From assembly GCA_002690405.1 (NCBI GenBank), contig NZEI01000048.1, positions 1-8,087 of the forward strand: a DNA stretch of 8,087 nt. The letters run 5' to 3'. The notes under the pieces were generated by a model. That model was not told the origin of the DNA and did no database searches. It saw only the letters and a program-made list of their open reading frames with translations. Both the position numbers and the translations under genes were made by a program. This document shows positions 1-5,914 of the stretch, one piece after another (position 1 is the first letter of the stretch; each line of letters starts with the position of its first letter). The stretch comes from Gammaproteobacteria bacterium. GTDB taxonomy: Bacteria; Pseudomonadota; Gammaproteobacteria; Pseudomonadales; Azotimanducaceae.

Positions 1-1016
1 TCCAGAAGGCCGTCACCGCCCCAGCCCTGAAGACAGGCGGCCAGTTTCCAGGACAGGTTGCGGGCGTCCTCGAACCCCGTATTTACGCCATAGCCACCAT
101 AGGGCGGGTGCGAATGGGCCGCGTCACCGGCGATAAACACCCGGCCTTTGCCATAGTCGTCAGCCAGGCTGAGCCGCAATTCCCAGAAGCCGACATAATC
201 GAAATCCACATCGACCGGCGCGCCGACGGCTTGTTCCAGAAAAGCCTGGAAGTCGAAATTATCGCGGGTTGTCCCTGCCGGCACAGGCGCGTGGAAGAAC
301 CAGTTGCAGTCGAGGTCGACACGGCCAAGGAACTGCCAGTAGCCATTCATGTCTGGATTTATGGCGTTGAAGATCGTCTTGTCGCCATAGGCAGACAGCC
401 TTTCATCAAGCTGTTGCGAGCGGAAGACAAGCAGCGCCATCAGCCTGTCATGCGGGTCGTTTGTCTGGGTGATGCCTGCGGCCTCTCGCACCGGCGAGCG
501 GGCACCGTCACAGCCGACAAGATATTGCGCCGTCAGGCTACGTTGCGCTTGGCCTTTTGTTTCGCGGATATCGACCGTGACACCTTGATCACTTTGGTCG
601 AGCGAATCAAAGCTCCAGCCCGTCAGGATCGAGATACTGGCAAACTCGGCGGCGCGGGCACGAAGTACGGCCTCGGTTTCATATTGCGGCAATCTTTCGT
701 TGGTCGCGGCGTAGTAATTGATGATTTTCGCCCGATTGAACCACTCATAGTGATAGTCGGACAGAAAGCTGCCGTAGGTTGCCACGCCGCCGCTGCCATA
801 GCTGCGTGGAATGGGAGAGGCGTCACGTATGGCCTTGGTGACGCCCCACCGGCGAAAATGCTCTCCTGTGCGCGGGGTCAGGTTTTGGCCCTTGGGAATG
901 CGCTGGATACTGTCATGGCGCTCGACAACAATGCTGCTGACCCCATTGATTGCTAGATCAATCGCCAGGCCGATTCCGACCGGGCCGCCGCCGATTATGA
1001 CAACATCAGCCTGCAT
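1..1016 (-). CDS. FAD-dependent aromatic-ring hydroxylase-type monooxygenase (3' part missing)
   Basis: Class A flavoprotein monooxygenase of the p-hydroxybenzoate hydroxylase/phenol hydroxylase superfamily. Such enzymes use NAD(P)H and O2 to hydroxylate, usually, an aromatic substrate in the cytoplasm. The reverse strand is open from ATG at 1016 to the window edge (338 residues visible), so the C-terminus lies outside. Seen: dinucleotide-binding GGGPVG at residues 9-14 right after the first beta strand; Glu32 at the end of the second strand (ribose contact in the family); a QNLTPRTGEHFRRWG stretch at 44-58; the CDG motif at 169-171; and the second FAD motif GDAAH at 297-301, followed by a PPYGGYGVNTG loop typical of the phenol hydroxylase branch. 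ATG 1016 is the first start after an in-frame stop at about 1067-1069 and places the Rossmann fold at the N-terminus; its Shine-Dalgarno is weak. The gene lies downstream of and codirectional with the GntR gene, 84 bases away. Substrate unknown; the neighbours suggest an aromatic acid or phenol, which is inference. Confidence 0.93.
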   Translation of the reverse strand, partial: MQADVVIIGGGPVGIGLAIDLAINGVSSIVVERHDSIQRIPKGQNLTPRTGEHFRRWGVTKAIRDASPIPRSYGSGGVATYGSFLSDYHYEWFNRAKIINYYAATNERLPQYETEAVLRARAAEFASISILTGWSFDSLDQSDQGVTVDIRETKGQAQRSLTAQYLVGCDGARSPVREAAGITQTNDPHDRLMALLVFRSQQLDERLSAYGDKTIFNAINPDMNGYWQFLGRVDLDCNWFFHAPVPAGTTRDNFDFQAFLEQAVGAPVDVDFDYVGFWELRLSLADDYGKGRVFIAGDAAHSHPPYGGYGVNTGFEDARNLSWKLAACLQGWGGDGLL

Positions 1017-1051
1017 GATTGTGACACCGCTTTGATGGAAGGCAACGAAAC

Positions 1052-1063
1052 TGAATTCAAAAA
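1052..1063. promoter_or_regulatory. Candidate GntR operator upstream of the monooxygenase gene
   Basis: TGAATTCAAAAA, with the 8-base palindrome TGAATTCA as core. It is identical over 12 bases to 1908-1919 in the divergent promoter region. It sits 36 bases upstream of the monooxygenase ATG, where a repressor could block transcription initiation or readthrough from gntR. An inverted pair GAAACT (1048-1053) / AGTTTC (1073-1078) flanks it. That the adjacent GntR protein binds here is inference. Confidence 0.45.
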
Positions 1064-1087
1064 GCTATGGTGAGTTTCATTGGCCGT

Positions 1088-1097
1088 TATTGCAATA
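1088..1097. repeat. 10-bp perfect palindrome TATTGCAATA
   Basis: A perfect palindrome just past the 3' end of the GntR gene, whose stop codon begins three bases away. On the minus strand its TTGCAA half could serve as a -35-like element for the monooxygenase gene, but no convincing -10 follows at the right spacing. It could be a regulatory site or chance. Confidence 0.25.
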
Positions 1098-1100
1098 GGC

Positions 1101-1790
1101 TCAGAAAAGTTCGTGATACTCGGCGGGCGCGCTGGAATGTTCGCGCATCATGTTGAAGGCTCGGGTGCCGTCACCCGCCTCTATGGCCTTCTTGATGATC
1201 ACATGCTGACTGTGGCTGACAATGATCCGGTTCAACGACCAGCTGACCCTGTCGCTGGCAAGCACCTCGCCGACCCCGCTTTCCGGCATCACCTTGAGAC
1301 GGCGCAGGCAGTCCTCAATGAACGGATTGTCGCTTCCCTGCATGATCGTCCGATGGAAAATCAGATTGGCGACAGAAAACGCCTCGATTGCTTCGTTGTC
1401 GATGATCCCGCGGCCGATGATGGCGCCTGTGGCCTCGACTGACTTGTCGAGACGCTCTCGGTTGAGGGATGAAAGACCTGTACGCGCAAGCCTCTGGGCG
1501 GCAAGCCCCTCCAGAACGCCGCGGACTTCGGTTGCATGAAGATGCGCCTCGTCGCTGAACTGCCGTGCGCGATAACCACGCCCCTCGAGCTTGGTCAGCA
1601 GCCCTTCGGCATGGAGGAGTTTCAGTGCCATTCGGACAGGAGTGCGTGACGCACCAAGCTTGCGGCTAAGGTCGCTTTCGGTGATACGCTCATGCTCGGC
1701 AAAGGCGTTGTCCGTGATCAATTCGCGGATCGCGTCGGCGACAGCTTCGTCACTGTTGTCCTGACGCCCTGCATGGGTGTTTTGTCTCAT
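1101..1790 (-). CDS. GntR-family transcriptional regulator, FCD (FadR/VanR-type) subfamily
   Basis: 229-residue cytoplasmic DNA-binding regulator, a normal size for the family. The N-terminal winged helix-turn-helix covers about residues 15-76, with the ITESDLSRKLGASRTPVRMA recognition region (36-55) and the wing LEGRGYRAR (68-76). An all-helical FCD ligand-binding domain follows (about 82-222). Three of the four usual metal/ligand-site positions are histidines: His146 (in LIFHR), His196 (in SHSQH) and His218 (in MREHS). The position normally Asp, four before the first His, is Asn142. The reading frame continues upstream to an ATG at 1904, but ATG 1790 is preferred: it has AGGGA six bases upstream, gives the normal family length and avoids an AT-rich, unrelated N-terminus. 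Family members are mostly repressors of catabolic or transport genes that release DNA when an organic acid binds. Position between the monooxygenase and the divergent transporter makes both arms likely targets, including its own promoter (inference). Confidence 0.93.
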   Translation of the reverse strand: MRQNTHAGRQDNSDEAVADAIRELITDNAFAEHERITESDLSRKLGASRTPVRMALKLLHAEGLLTKLEGRGYRARQFSDEAHLHATEVRGVLEGLAAQRLARTGLSSLNRERLDKSVEATGAIIGRGIIDNEAIEAFSVANLIFHRTIMQGSDNPFIEDCLRRLKVMPESGVGEVLASDRVSWSLNRIIVSHSQHVIIKKAIEAGDGTRAFNMMREHSSAPAEYHELF

Positions 1791-1839
1791 GCTGTTTCCC
1801 TGCCATATGCCCGATTCGGTTTTGCCACATTTAATGGGA

Positions 1840-1868
1840 TTCACTAATGTATGACATGAATTCATAAT
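1840..1868 (+). promoter_or_regulatory. Candidate sigma-70 promoter of the transporter operon
   Basis: TTCACT (1840-1845) and CATAAT (1863-1868) are separated by exactly 17 bases. They match the TTGACA/TATAAT consensus at 4 and 5 of 6 positions. The -10 element overlaps a TGAATTCA motif (1857-1864), fitting repression by steric blocking. Transcription would start near 1875, leaving a leader of about 185 bases. No promoter was measured; other AT-rich hexamers nearby could serve instead. Confidence 0.35.
1857..1868. promoter_or_regulatory. Candidate operator copy (TGAATTCATAAT)
   Basis: Shares the palindromic TGAATTCA core with 1052-1063 and 1908-1919 and is part of a perfect 10-base palindrome ATGAATTCAT (1856-1865). 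It overlaps the proposed -10 element of the transporter promoter. Its offset to the next copy is 51 bases, close to five helical turns. Confidence 0.4.
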
Positions 1869-1907
1869 ATCCAAATATGCCATCAAAATCGATATATTTT
1901 TCATTTA

Positions 1908-1919
1908 TGAATTCAAAAA
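1908..1919. promoter_or_regulatory. Candidate operator copy (TGAATTCAAAAA)
   Basis: Identical over 12 bases to the site in front of the monooxygenase gene. The surrounding 16 bases (1904-1919) form an interrupted palindrome, TTT-A-TGAATTCA-A-AAA, the symmetry expected for a dimeric winged-helix regulator. The next copy is 21 bases downstream, two helical turns, on the same DNA face. Confidence 0.45.
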
Positions 1920-1928
1920 CACAAAATT

Positions 1929-1940
1929 TGAGTTCAAAAA
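1929..1940. promoter_or_regulatory. Candidate operator copy (TGAGTTCAAAAA)
   Basis: One mismatch from the 12-base motif, 21 bases after the 1908 copy. It lies within a near-palindrome TTTGAGTTCAAA (1927-1938). Cooperative binding with the 1908 copy is possible; this is inference from spacing only. Confidence 0.35.
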
Positions 1941-2006
1941 TTTTTCATGGTCGGAAATTTGTTGCGGACGCTGTGTGGTTTTCTAAGGTTTTGCCTATCA
2001 AAAGAT

Positions 2007-2028
2007 GGCCAACCCGGGCCAACCGGGT
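2007..2028 (+). repeat. Tandem 10-bp repeat and small hairpin in the leader
   Basis: GGCCAACCCG (2007-2016) is followed directly by GGCCAACCGG (2017-2026), differing at one base. Within it ACCCGG (2012-2017) can pair with CCGGGT (2023-2028) over a 5-base loop. It lies about 20 bases ahead of the binding protein's Shine-Dalgarno, so it could affect leader folding, but no known riboswitch or leader class is recognisable. Confidence 0.3.
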
Positions 2029-2047
2029 GGTCGGACGATATCGTTCT

Positions 2048-2054
2048 GGGAGGA
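2048..2054 (+). promoter_or_regulatory. Ribosome binding site GGGAGGA of the binding-protein gene
   Basis: A strong Shine-Dalgarno sequence five bases before ATG 2060. It decides the start against the in-frame ATG at 1877, which would put 61 AT-rich-encoded residues before a perfect signal peptide. Confidence 0.85.
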
Positions 2055-2059
2055 CAACC

Positions 2060-3256
2060 ATGTTGAAGAATCTGTTCAAGGCAGCTGCGCTCGCGACGGC
2101 GGCGTCGTTCCTTGCCGTTTCCGCGCAGGCTGCGGATGTGATCAAGATCGGGCAGGTCGCGCCGAAGTCTGGTCCGTTGGCTGGCGGTGCCACCGTTACG
2201 CAGTGGCCGAATGTCGAGCTTTGGTCGAAGCAGGTCAATGCGGCCGGCGGGCTGAATGTTGGCGGCAAGAAAATGATGGTCGAGATCGTCGAATATGATG
2301 ACAAGACCAATCCGGGCGAGCACATCAAGGCTGCACAGCGCCTTGCCGAGGTCGACAAGGTGGATTTTGTGATCGCGCCTTATGGCACCGGCTTTAACCT
2401 CGCCGCGGCGCCGATCTACGCCAAATACGGCTATCCGCAGATCGCTGTATCTGCCATTTCAGACAAGATGCCTGAGCTGACTTCGCGTTACGACAATCTG
2501 TTCTTCACGCTTGGCAACACCACATCCTTCACCGATTCCGTCATCGAGATTCTTACGGACATGCGTGATGCGGGCACCATCGGCAACCGTGTTGCCATGG
2601 TGAATGTGGCAGATGCCTTCGGTATCGAGCTCGCCGAGGCGGCGCGCCCGAAGATGAAGGACGCCGGGTTTGAAATTGTCTATGACAAGTCATACCCGCT
2701 GGGCACGCCTGACCTGTCGCCAATCATCAAGGGTGCCAAGGACAGCAAGCCTGATGCCTTTGTCGCATGGTCCTATCCGCCAGACACTTTCGGTCTGACC
2801 GAGCAGGCGATCATCCAGGATCTTGATGTGAAGATGTACTACACCGCGGTGGCAACCTGCTTCCCGGCCTTCAAGGGCAAGTTCGGCTCGAAGATCGAGG
2901 GTGTGTTCGGTGCAGGTGGCGTGAACCAGGATTCGGACAGGATCCAGGCTTACTTCAAGGCGCACAAGGAAATCACCGGCAAGGACGCTGATGCCTGGGC
3001 ATCGGCAAACACCTATGTGTCGCTCGAGATTCTCGGCCAGGCGATCGAGGGTGCCGGCACGCTCGACCGGAAGACGGTTACCCAGTACATCAAGGACAAT
3101 ACCTTCGATACGATCATGGGACCGATCAGTTTCGAGAACCAGATCTCGAACAAGTACTGGACCGTAGGCCAATGGCAGGACGGCAAGTTCCGCGGCGTAA
3201 AGTCGTCGCAGATGGACGGCGCTGCTCCGATTGTCGCCAAGGACGGCTGGAACTGA
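2060..3256 (+). CDS. HAAT-family ABC transporter periplasmic substrate-binding protein (LivK-like)
   Basis: 398-residue exported binding protein (periplasmic binding protein type 1, Peripla_BP_6/LivJ-LivK family) that captures substrate for the importer encoded downstream. A classical Sec signal peptide is visible: Lys3/Lys7, a hydrophobic stretch to about residue 21 and an AQA|AD cleavage site after Ala24. There is no lipobox, so it should be soluble in the periplasm. The mature part opens with IKIGQVAPKSGPLAGG (29-44) and carries the family hallmarks YDDKTNPGEHIKAAQRL and VDFVIAPYGTGFNLAAAPIYA. Length is normal for the family. Start ATG 2060 is supported by GGGAGGA and the signal peptide. 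It is the first gene of the transporter operon and is followed by a strong hairpin that may keep its mRNA more abundant than that of the permeases. Relatives bind amino acids, amides, urea or aromatic acids; the cluster favours an aromatic or related acid here, but the ligand is not readable. Confidence 0.95.
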   Translation: MLKNLFKAAALATAASFLAVSAQAADVIKIGQVAPKSGPLAGGATVTQWPNVELWSKQVNAAGGLNVGGKKMMVEIVEYDDKTNPGEHIKAAQRLAEVDKVDFVIAPYGTGFNLAAAPIYAKYGYPQIAVSAISDKMPELTSRYDNLFFTLGNTTSFTDSVIEILTDMRDAGTIGNRVAMVNVADAFGIELAEAARPKMKDAGFEIVYDKSYPLGTPDLSPIIKGAKDSKPDAFVAWSYPPDTFGLTEQAIIQDLDVKMYYTAVATCFPAFKGKFGSKIEGVFGAGGVNQDSDRIQAYFKAHKEITGKDADAWASANTYVSLEILGQAIEGAGTLDRKTVTQYIKDNTFDTIMGPISFENQISNKYWTVGQWQDGKFRGVKSSQMDGAAPIVAKDGWN

Positions 3257-3270
3257 TCCGGACATAATTC

Positions 3271-3301
3271 GAGGCCGGCCACCTGTGCCGTGGCCGGCTT
3301 C
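3271..3301 (+). terminator. Strong intercistronic hairpin, likely attenuator or mRNA-stabilising element
   Basis: GCCGGCCAC (3274-3282) pairs perfectly with GTGGCCGGC (3290-3298) over the 7-base loop CTGTGCC. Three more outer pairs (3271-3273 with 3299-3301, one a G-U wobble) extend the stem to 12. The bases after it (TCTTCCTTGATTTGTTT) are T-rich but interrupted, so termination would be partial. Lying 14 bases past the binding-protein stop and about 90 before the permease start, it fits the usual arrangement that yields excess binding protein over membrane components. Confidence 0.6.
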
Positions 3302-3393
3302 ATCTTCCTTGATTTGTTTCCCGGGAATCCGGCGTAACCACGTCCACCATACAGGTGCGCGGACCGGGTTTCGTATCCCTGGGGTAAGGTGAG

Positions 3394-4257
3394 ATGGATA
3401 TCATCATCACAGGTCTGTTGCTCGGTGGCACTTATGCGCTGATCGCCTTTGGCCTGAATATGCAATATGGCGTCGCCAGGATCATGAACCTGGCCAATGG
3501 CGAATTTCTGGTGCTGGGAGCGCTGGCCGCCTTCTGGATTTTCATCGCCGACGCCATCAGCCCGATCCTGACGATGCTGCTCGTTGCGCCGCTGTCATTT
3601 TTCGGAAACTGGCTGATTTACAAGGCGCTTTTGCGTCCTCTTGTGCGGCGTGCGAAAAATCAGGGACAGCTGGAAGTTGATTCCATTCTGGCCACCTTCG
3701 GCATGAGCTTTGCGCTCGTCGGGATCATGGTGTCGATCCATGGCGAATACTTCACCTATTCCTATCTTGCCGAACCTTTCGAGATTGTTGGCGAGACCTT
3801 CGCTCTGAACCGCATCGTCGCCTTCTGCTTCGCGGTCCTCATTGGTGCCGTTCTCTGGCTTTGGCTGTATTTCACGCGGCCCGGCATGGCCATGCGCGCT
3901 GTGTCGGTCAGCACCGAGGCGAGCGGCCTGGTCGGCATCAATGTGCCGAAAATGTCGGCGCTGGCATTCGCACTCGGCGGTGCGGTGACCACTATGGGAG
4001 GCACGCTGATCTCAACCTTCATCACGCTGGATGCCTCTGTCGGGGTGATTTTCACGATGAAGGCGCTGATCATCATCATCATGGGCGGGGTCGGTGATAT
4101 CCGCGGCGCGATTGTGGCGGCGCTGATCCTCGGCCTTGTCGAGACAGCGGTGGCACGGTTGATCGACCCCGGCCTCACGCTGGCGGCTGCCTACGCCATC
4201 TTTGTACTGGTTCTGCTGTTCCGGCCCCAGGGCCTGTTCGGAAGGAAGCCGACATGA
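3394..4257 (+). CDS. livH: HAAT ABC transporter permease, LivH family
   Basis: 287-residue inner-membrane permease, one half of the heterodimeric translocation channel with the next gene product. The N-terminus GLLLGGTYALIAFGLNMQYG (7-26), followed by a RIMNLANGEF-type motif, is diagnostic of the family. Several long hydrophobic segments span the chain. The cytoplasmic coupling region is visible as MRAVSVSTEASGLVGINV (167-184), and MGGVGDIRGA (230-239) precedes the last helices. The C-terminus ends in the usual FRPQGLFG. AAGG at 3386-3389 serves as a close Shine-Dalgarno. The stop overlaps the next start (ATGA), implying translational coupling. The livH name reflects family and operon position; the true substrate need not be leucine. 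Confidence 0.94.
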   Translation: MDIIITGLLLGGTYALIAFGLNMQYGVARIMNLANGEFLVLGALAAFWIFIADAISPILTMLLVAPLSFFGNWLIYKALLRPLVRRAKNQGQLEVDSILATFGMSFALVGIMVSIHGEYFTYSYLAEPFEIVGETFALNRIVAFCFAVLIGAVLWLWLYFTRPGMAMRAVSVSTEASGLVGINVPKMSALAFALGGAVTTMGGTLISTFITLDASVGVIFTMKALIIIIMGGVGDIRGAIVAALILGLVETAVARLIDPGLTLAAAYAIFVLVLLFRPQGLFGRKPT

Positions 4258-5192
4258 GTCATGGTTCCGACTTCAAATCCCTGATCTGGGGCGCGGTCCT
4301 GCTGTTGCTGGCAGCCTGCGTGCCGCTGGTGGCCAACGGTTACTGGATGTCGATTGCGCTGACGATCGCGATGTTCACCGTATTGGCGACAAGCTGGTCG
4401 CTGTTTTCCGGCCCGACGCATTACATCTCGCTGGCCACCGCGGCCTTCTTCGGGGTTGGCGGCTATCTGGTTGGCACCGGTATGTCTGACTACAATATGG
4501 GCTTCTGGCCGATGGTCGCCATCGCCCCGGTTGTCGGAGCTGTTCTGGCCTTCCTGATCGGTATCGCCACCTTGCGGCTGTCAGGCGTCTATTTCGTGAT
4601 TTTCACGCTGGGCCTTGCCGAGATGATCCGCACGCTGGTGTCCTGGATCCAGAACAACTTCACCGGGTCGCGCGGCCTGTATGTCCTCACCGACCTGACC
4701 GAAGCCGACATCTACATCTATCTGGTGATCCTGGCGGCGGTGGTCTATCTCGCTGGCTGGTGGATCAACCGGTCGCGACTGGGATTTGCGCTGAGGATCA
4801 TCGGCAATGACGAGACGGTGGCCCGCCATGTCGGGATCAACACCGCCACCTCCAAGGTTATCCTGTTCACCTTCTCGGGCTTTGTCGCGGCACTGGTCGG
4901 CGCTCTGATCGCGCCGCGCTACACCTATATCGAGCCAAACGGCGTGTTTTCGCCGGAACTCTCCTTCATCGTCGTCATCATGGCCCTGCTTGGCGGCACG
5001 GGCAGGCTGTGGGGGCCCATTGTCGGGGTGATCCCGTTCGCGCTGCTGCAGGAATATATCAACGCAAATTATTCAAGCTATTCGACGCTGGTCATGGGCA
5101 TCGCCTTTCTGGTGATTGTCTATTTCCTGCCAAGGGGCGTGGTTGGGCGGATCGAGCAGCTTCTTGCAAAGCGGGGGCGTTCGACATGGTAG
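4254..5192 (+). CDS. livM: HAAT ABC transporter permease, LivM family
   Basis: 312-residue inner-membrane permease pairing with the LivH-type subunit. Family motifs seen: a Ser/Thr- and Gly-rich FSGPTHYISLATAAFFGVGG region near residues 50-70; LRLSGVYFVIFTLGLAEMIR in the middle; the cytoplasmic coupling segment RSRLGFALRIIGNDE (173-187), leading to VARHVGIN; and LGGTGRLWGP (246-255) before the final helices. Length is normal (about 300-330 without the long N-terminal extension of E. coli LivM). It starts inside the ATGA overlap with the previous gene, and its last seven bases overlap the ATPase start at 5186. No break or missing motif noticed. Substrate as undetermined as for the rest of the importer. 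Confidence 0.94.
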   Translation: MSHGSDFKSLIWGAVLLLLAACVPLVANGYWMSIALTIAMFTVLATSWSLFSGPTHYISLATAAFFGVGGYLVGTGMSDYNMGFWPMVAIAPVVGAVLAFLIGIATLRLSGVYFVIFTLGLAEMIRTLVSWIQNNFTGSRGLYVLTDLTEADIYIYLVILAAVVYLAGWWINRSRLGFALRIIGNDETVARHVGINTATSKVILFTFSGFVAALVGALIAPRYTYIEPNGVFSPELSFIVVIMALLGGTGRLWGPIVGVIPFALLQEYINANYSSYSTLVMGIAFLVIVYFLPRGVVGRIEQLLAKRGRSTW

Positions 5193-5914
5193 CGACTGTT
5201 CTCAGCGTGGCGAACGCCACCAAGCGCTTTGGCGGCCTCGTTGCTGTCAACAACCTGTCCTTCGAGGTACAGCAGAACGAGGTGATGGGGATCATCGGCC
5301 CGAACGGATCGGGCAAGACAACGATGATGAATCTGATCTCGGGCGCATTGCGGCTGAGTGAAGGGTCTGTCAGCCTCGATGGCCGTTTCATCAGCACGCT
5401 GAAAGCAGACCAGATCAACCAGCGCGGCATTGCGCGCACCTTTCAGCTGGTGCGTGTACTGCCGGGGCTGAGTGTGGCTGAAAACTGCATCGCCGGCATG
5501 GTGTTCGGCCACAGGCGGCTGTGGGGAGATCAGGCTCGATACGAGGCCGGCAAGCTGCTCTCACGGGTCGGCTTGTCCGGCAAGGAAACCGTGCCGGTCG
5601 GGTCCCTGACCTATATCGACCAGAAACGCCTCGAGCTGGCTCGGGCCCTTGCCTCGTCGCCGAAGCTTCTGCTTCTCGACGAATGGCTTGCCGGCCTGAA
5701 CCCGACCGAACTGCAGGAGGGCATAGATCTCATCAGGTCGCTTCGCGAGGAAGGCATCACCATCATCCTTGTTGAGCATGTGATGGACGCCATCCGCTCG
5801 CTCTGTGACCGCTGCATCGTGATGGCGGCGGGAGCCAAGATCGCCGAGGGATCTCCAGGCGAGGTGCTCGCCGATCCTGAAGTGGTGAAAGTCTATATCG
5901 GGGAGGATATCTGA
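5186..5914 (+). CDS. livG: HAAT ABC transporter ATP-binding protein, LivG family, with degenerate signature motif
   Basis: 242-residue cytoplasmic ATPase that powers the importer as a heterodimer with the next gene product. Walker A GPNGSGKT (38-45), Q-loop Gln87 (ARTFQLVRVL), Walker B LLLLDE (161-166) with catalytic Glu166, and switch His198 (VEHVM) are intact. Two departures: the signature, usually L-x-Y-G-Q-Q-R-R in LivG, reads LTYIDQKR (141-148), so the key Gly is Ile and the next Gln is Asp; and the residue after Walker B is Trp167 instead of Pro, giving DEWLAGLNPTE. The C-terminus VVKVYIGEDI is the normal LivG ending. The frame extends upstream to 5009, but ATG 5186 gives the family N-terminus and a GGGGG stretch precedes it; the start overlaps the livM stop by seven bases. 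Because all other ATP-handling motifs are intact, this looks like a functional divergent subfamily, not a decayed gene. Confidence 0.93.
   Translation: MVATVLSVANATKRFGGLVAVNNLSFEVQQNEVMGIIGPNGSGKTTMMNLISGALRLSEGSVSLDGRFISTLKADQINQRGIARTFQLVRVLPGLSVAENCIAGMVFGHRRLWGDQARYEAGKLLSRVGLSGKETVPVGSLTYIDQKRLELARALASSPKLLLLDEWLAGLNPTELQEGIDLIRSLREEGITIILVEHVMDAIRSLCDRCIVMAAGAKIAEGSPGEVLADPEVVKVYIGEDI

Larger units (their letters stand above)
1791..2059. promoter_or_regulatory. AT-rich divergent promoter region between gntR and the transporter operon
   Basis: 269 bases separate the start codons of the divergent GntR and binding-protein genes. The centre (about 1825-1960) is strikingly AT-rich against the GC-rich coding surroundings and holds three copies of a TGAATTCA-type motif. 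It must contain the promoters of both arms and the leader of the transporter mRNA. Reading frames through it exist (an N-terminal extension of the binding protein from 1877 and of GntR from 1904), but neither looks coding. Confidence 0.8.

Noticed and set aside
108..956. 282-codon open frame on the plus strand
   Set aside because: It is antisense to the monooxygenase, whose frame carries all FAD motifs in order; the plus-strand product shows no recognisable domain and has no ribosome site.
1791..1904. 38-residue N-terminal extension of the GntR regulator
   Set aside because: The family length and the AGGGA site favour ATG 1790; the extra residues come from the AT-rich control region.
1877..2059. 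61-residue N-terminal extension of the binding protein
   Set aside because: It would bury a textbook signal peptide, is encoded by AT-rich promoter DNA and lacks the strong ribosome site present before 2060.
3318..3327. Palindrome TTCCCGGGAA between the hairpin and livH
   Set aside because: A short isolated GC-centred palindrome without a partner copy or promoter context; likely chance.
5009..5185. 59-residue N-terminal extension of LivG
   Set aside because: It overlaps livM in another frame; the family N-terminus begins at ATG 5186.
5606..5686. LivG as a pseudogene because of the altered signature
   Set aside because: Walker A, Q-loop, Walker B Glu and switch His are intact, the frame is uninterrupted and junctions are tightly kept, which points to a functional variant.
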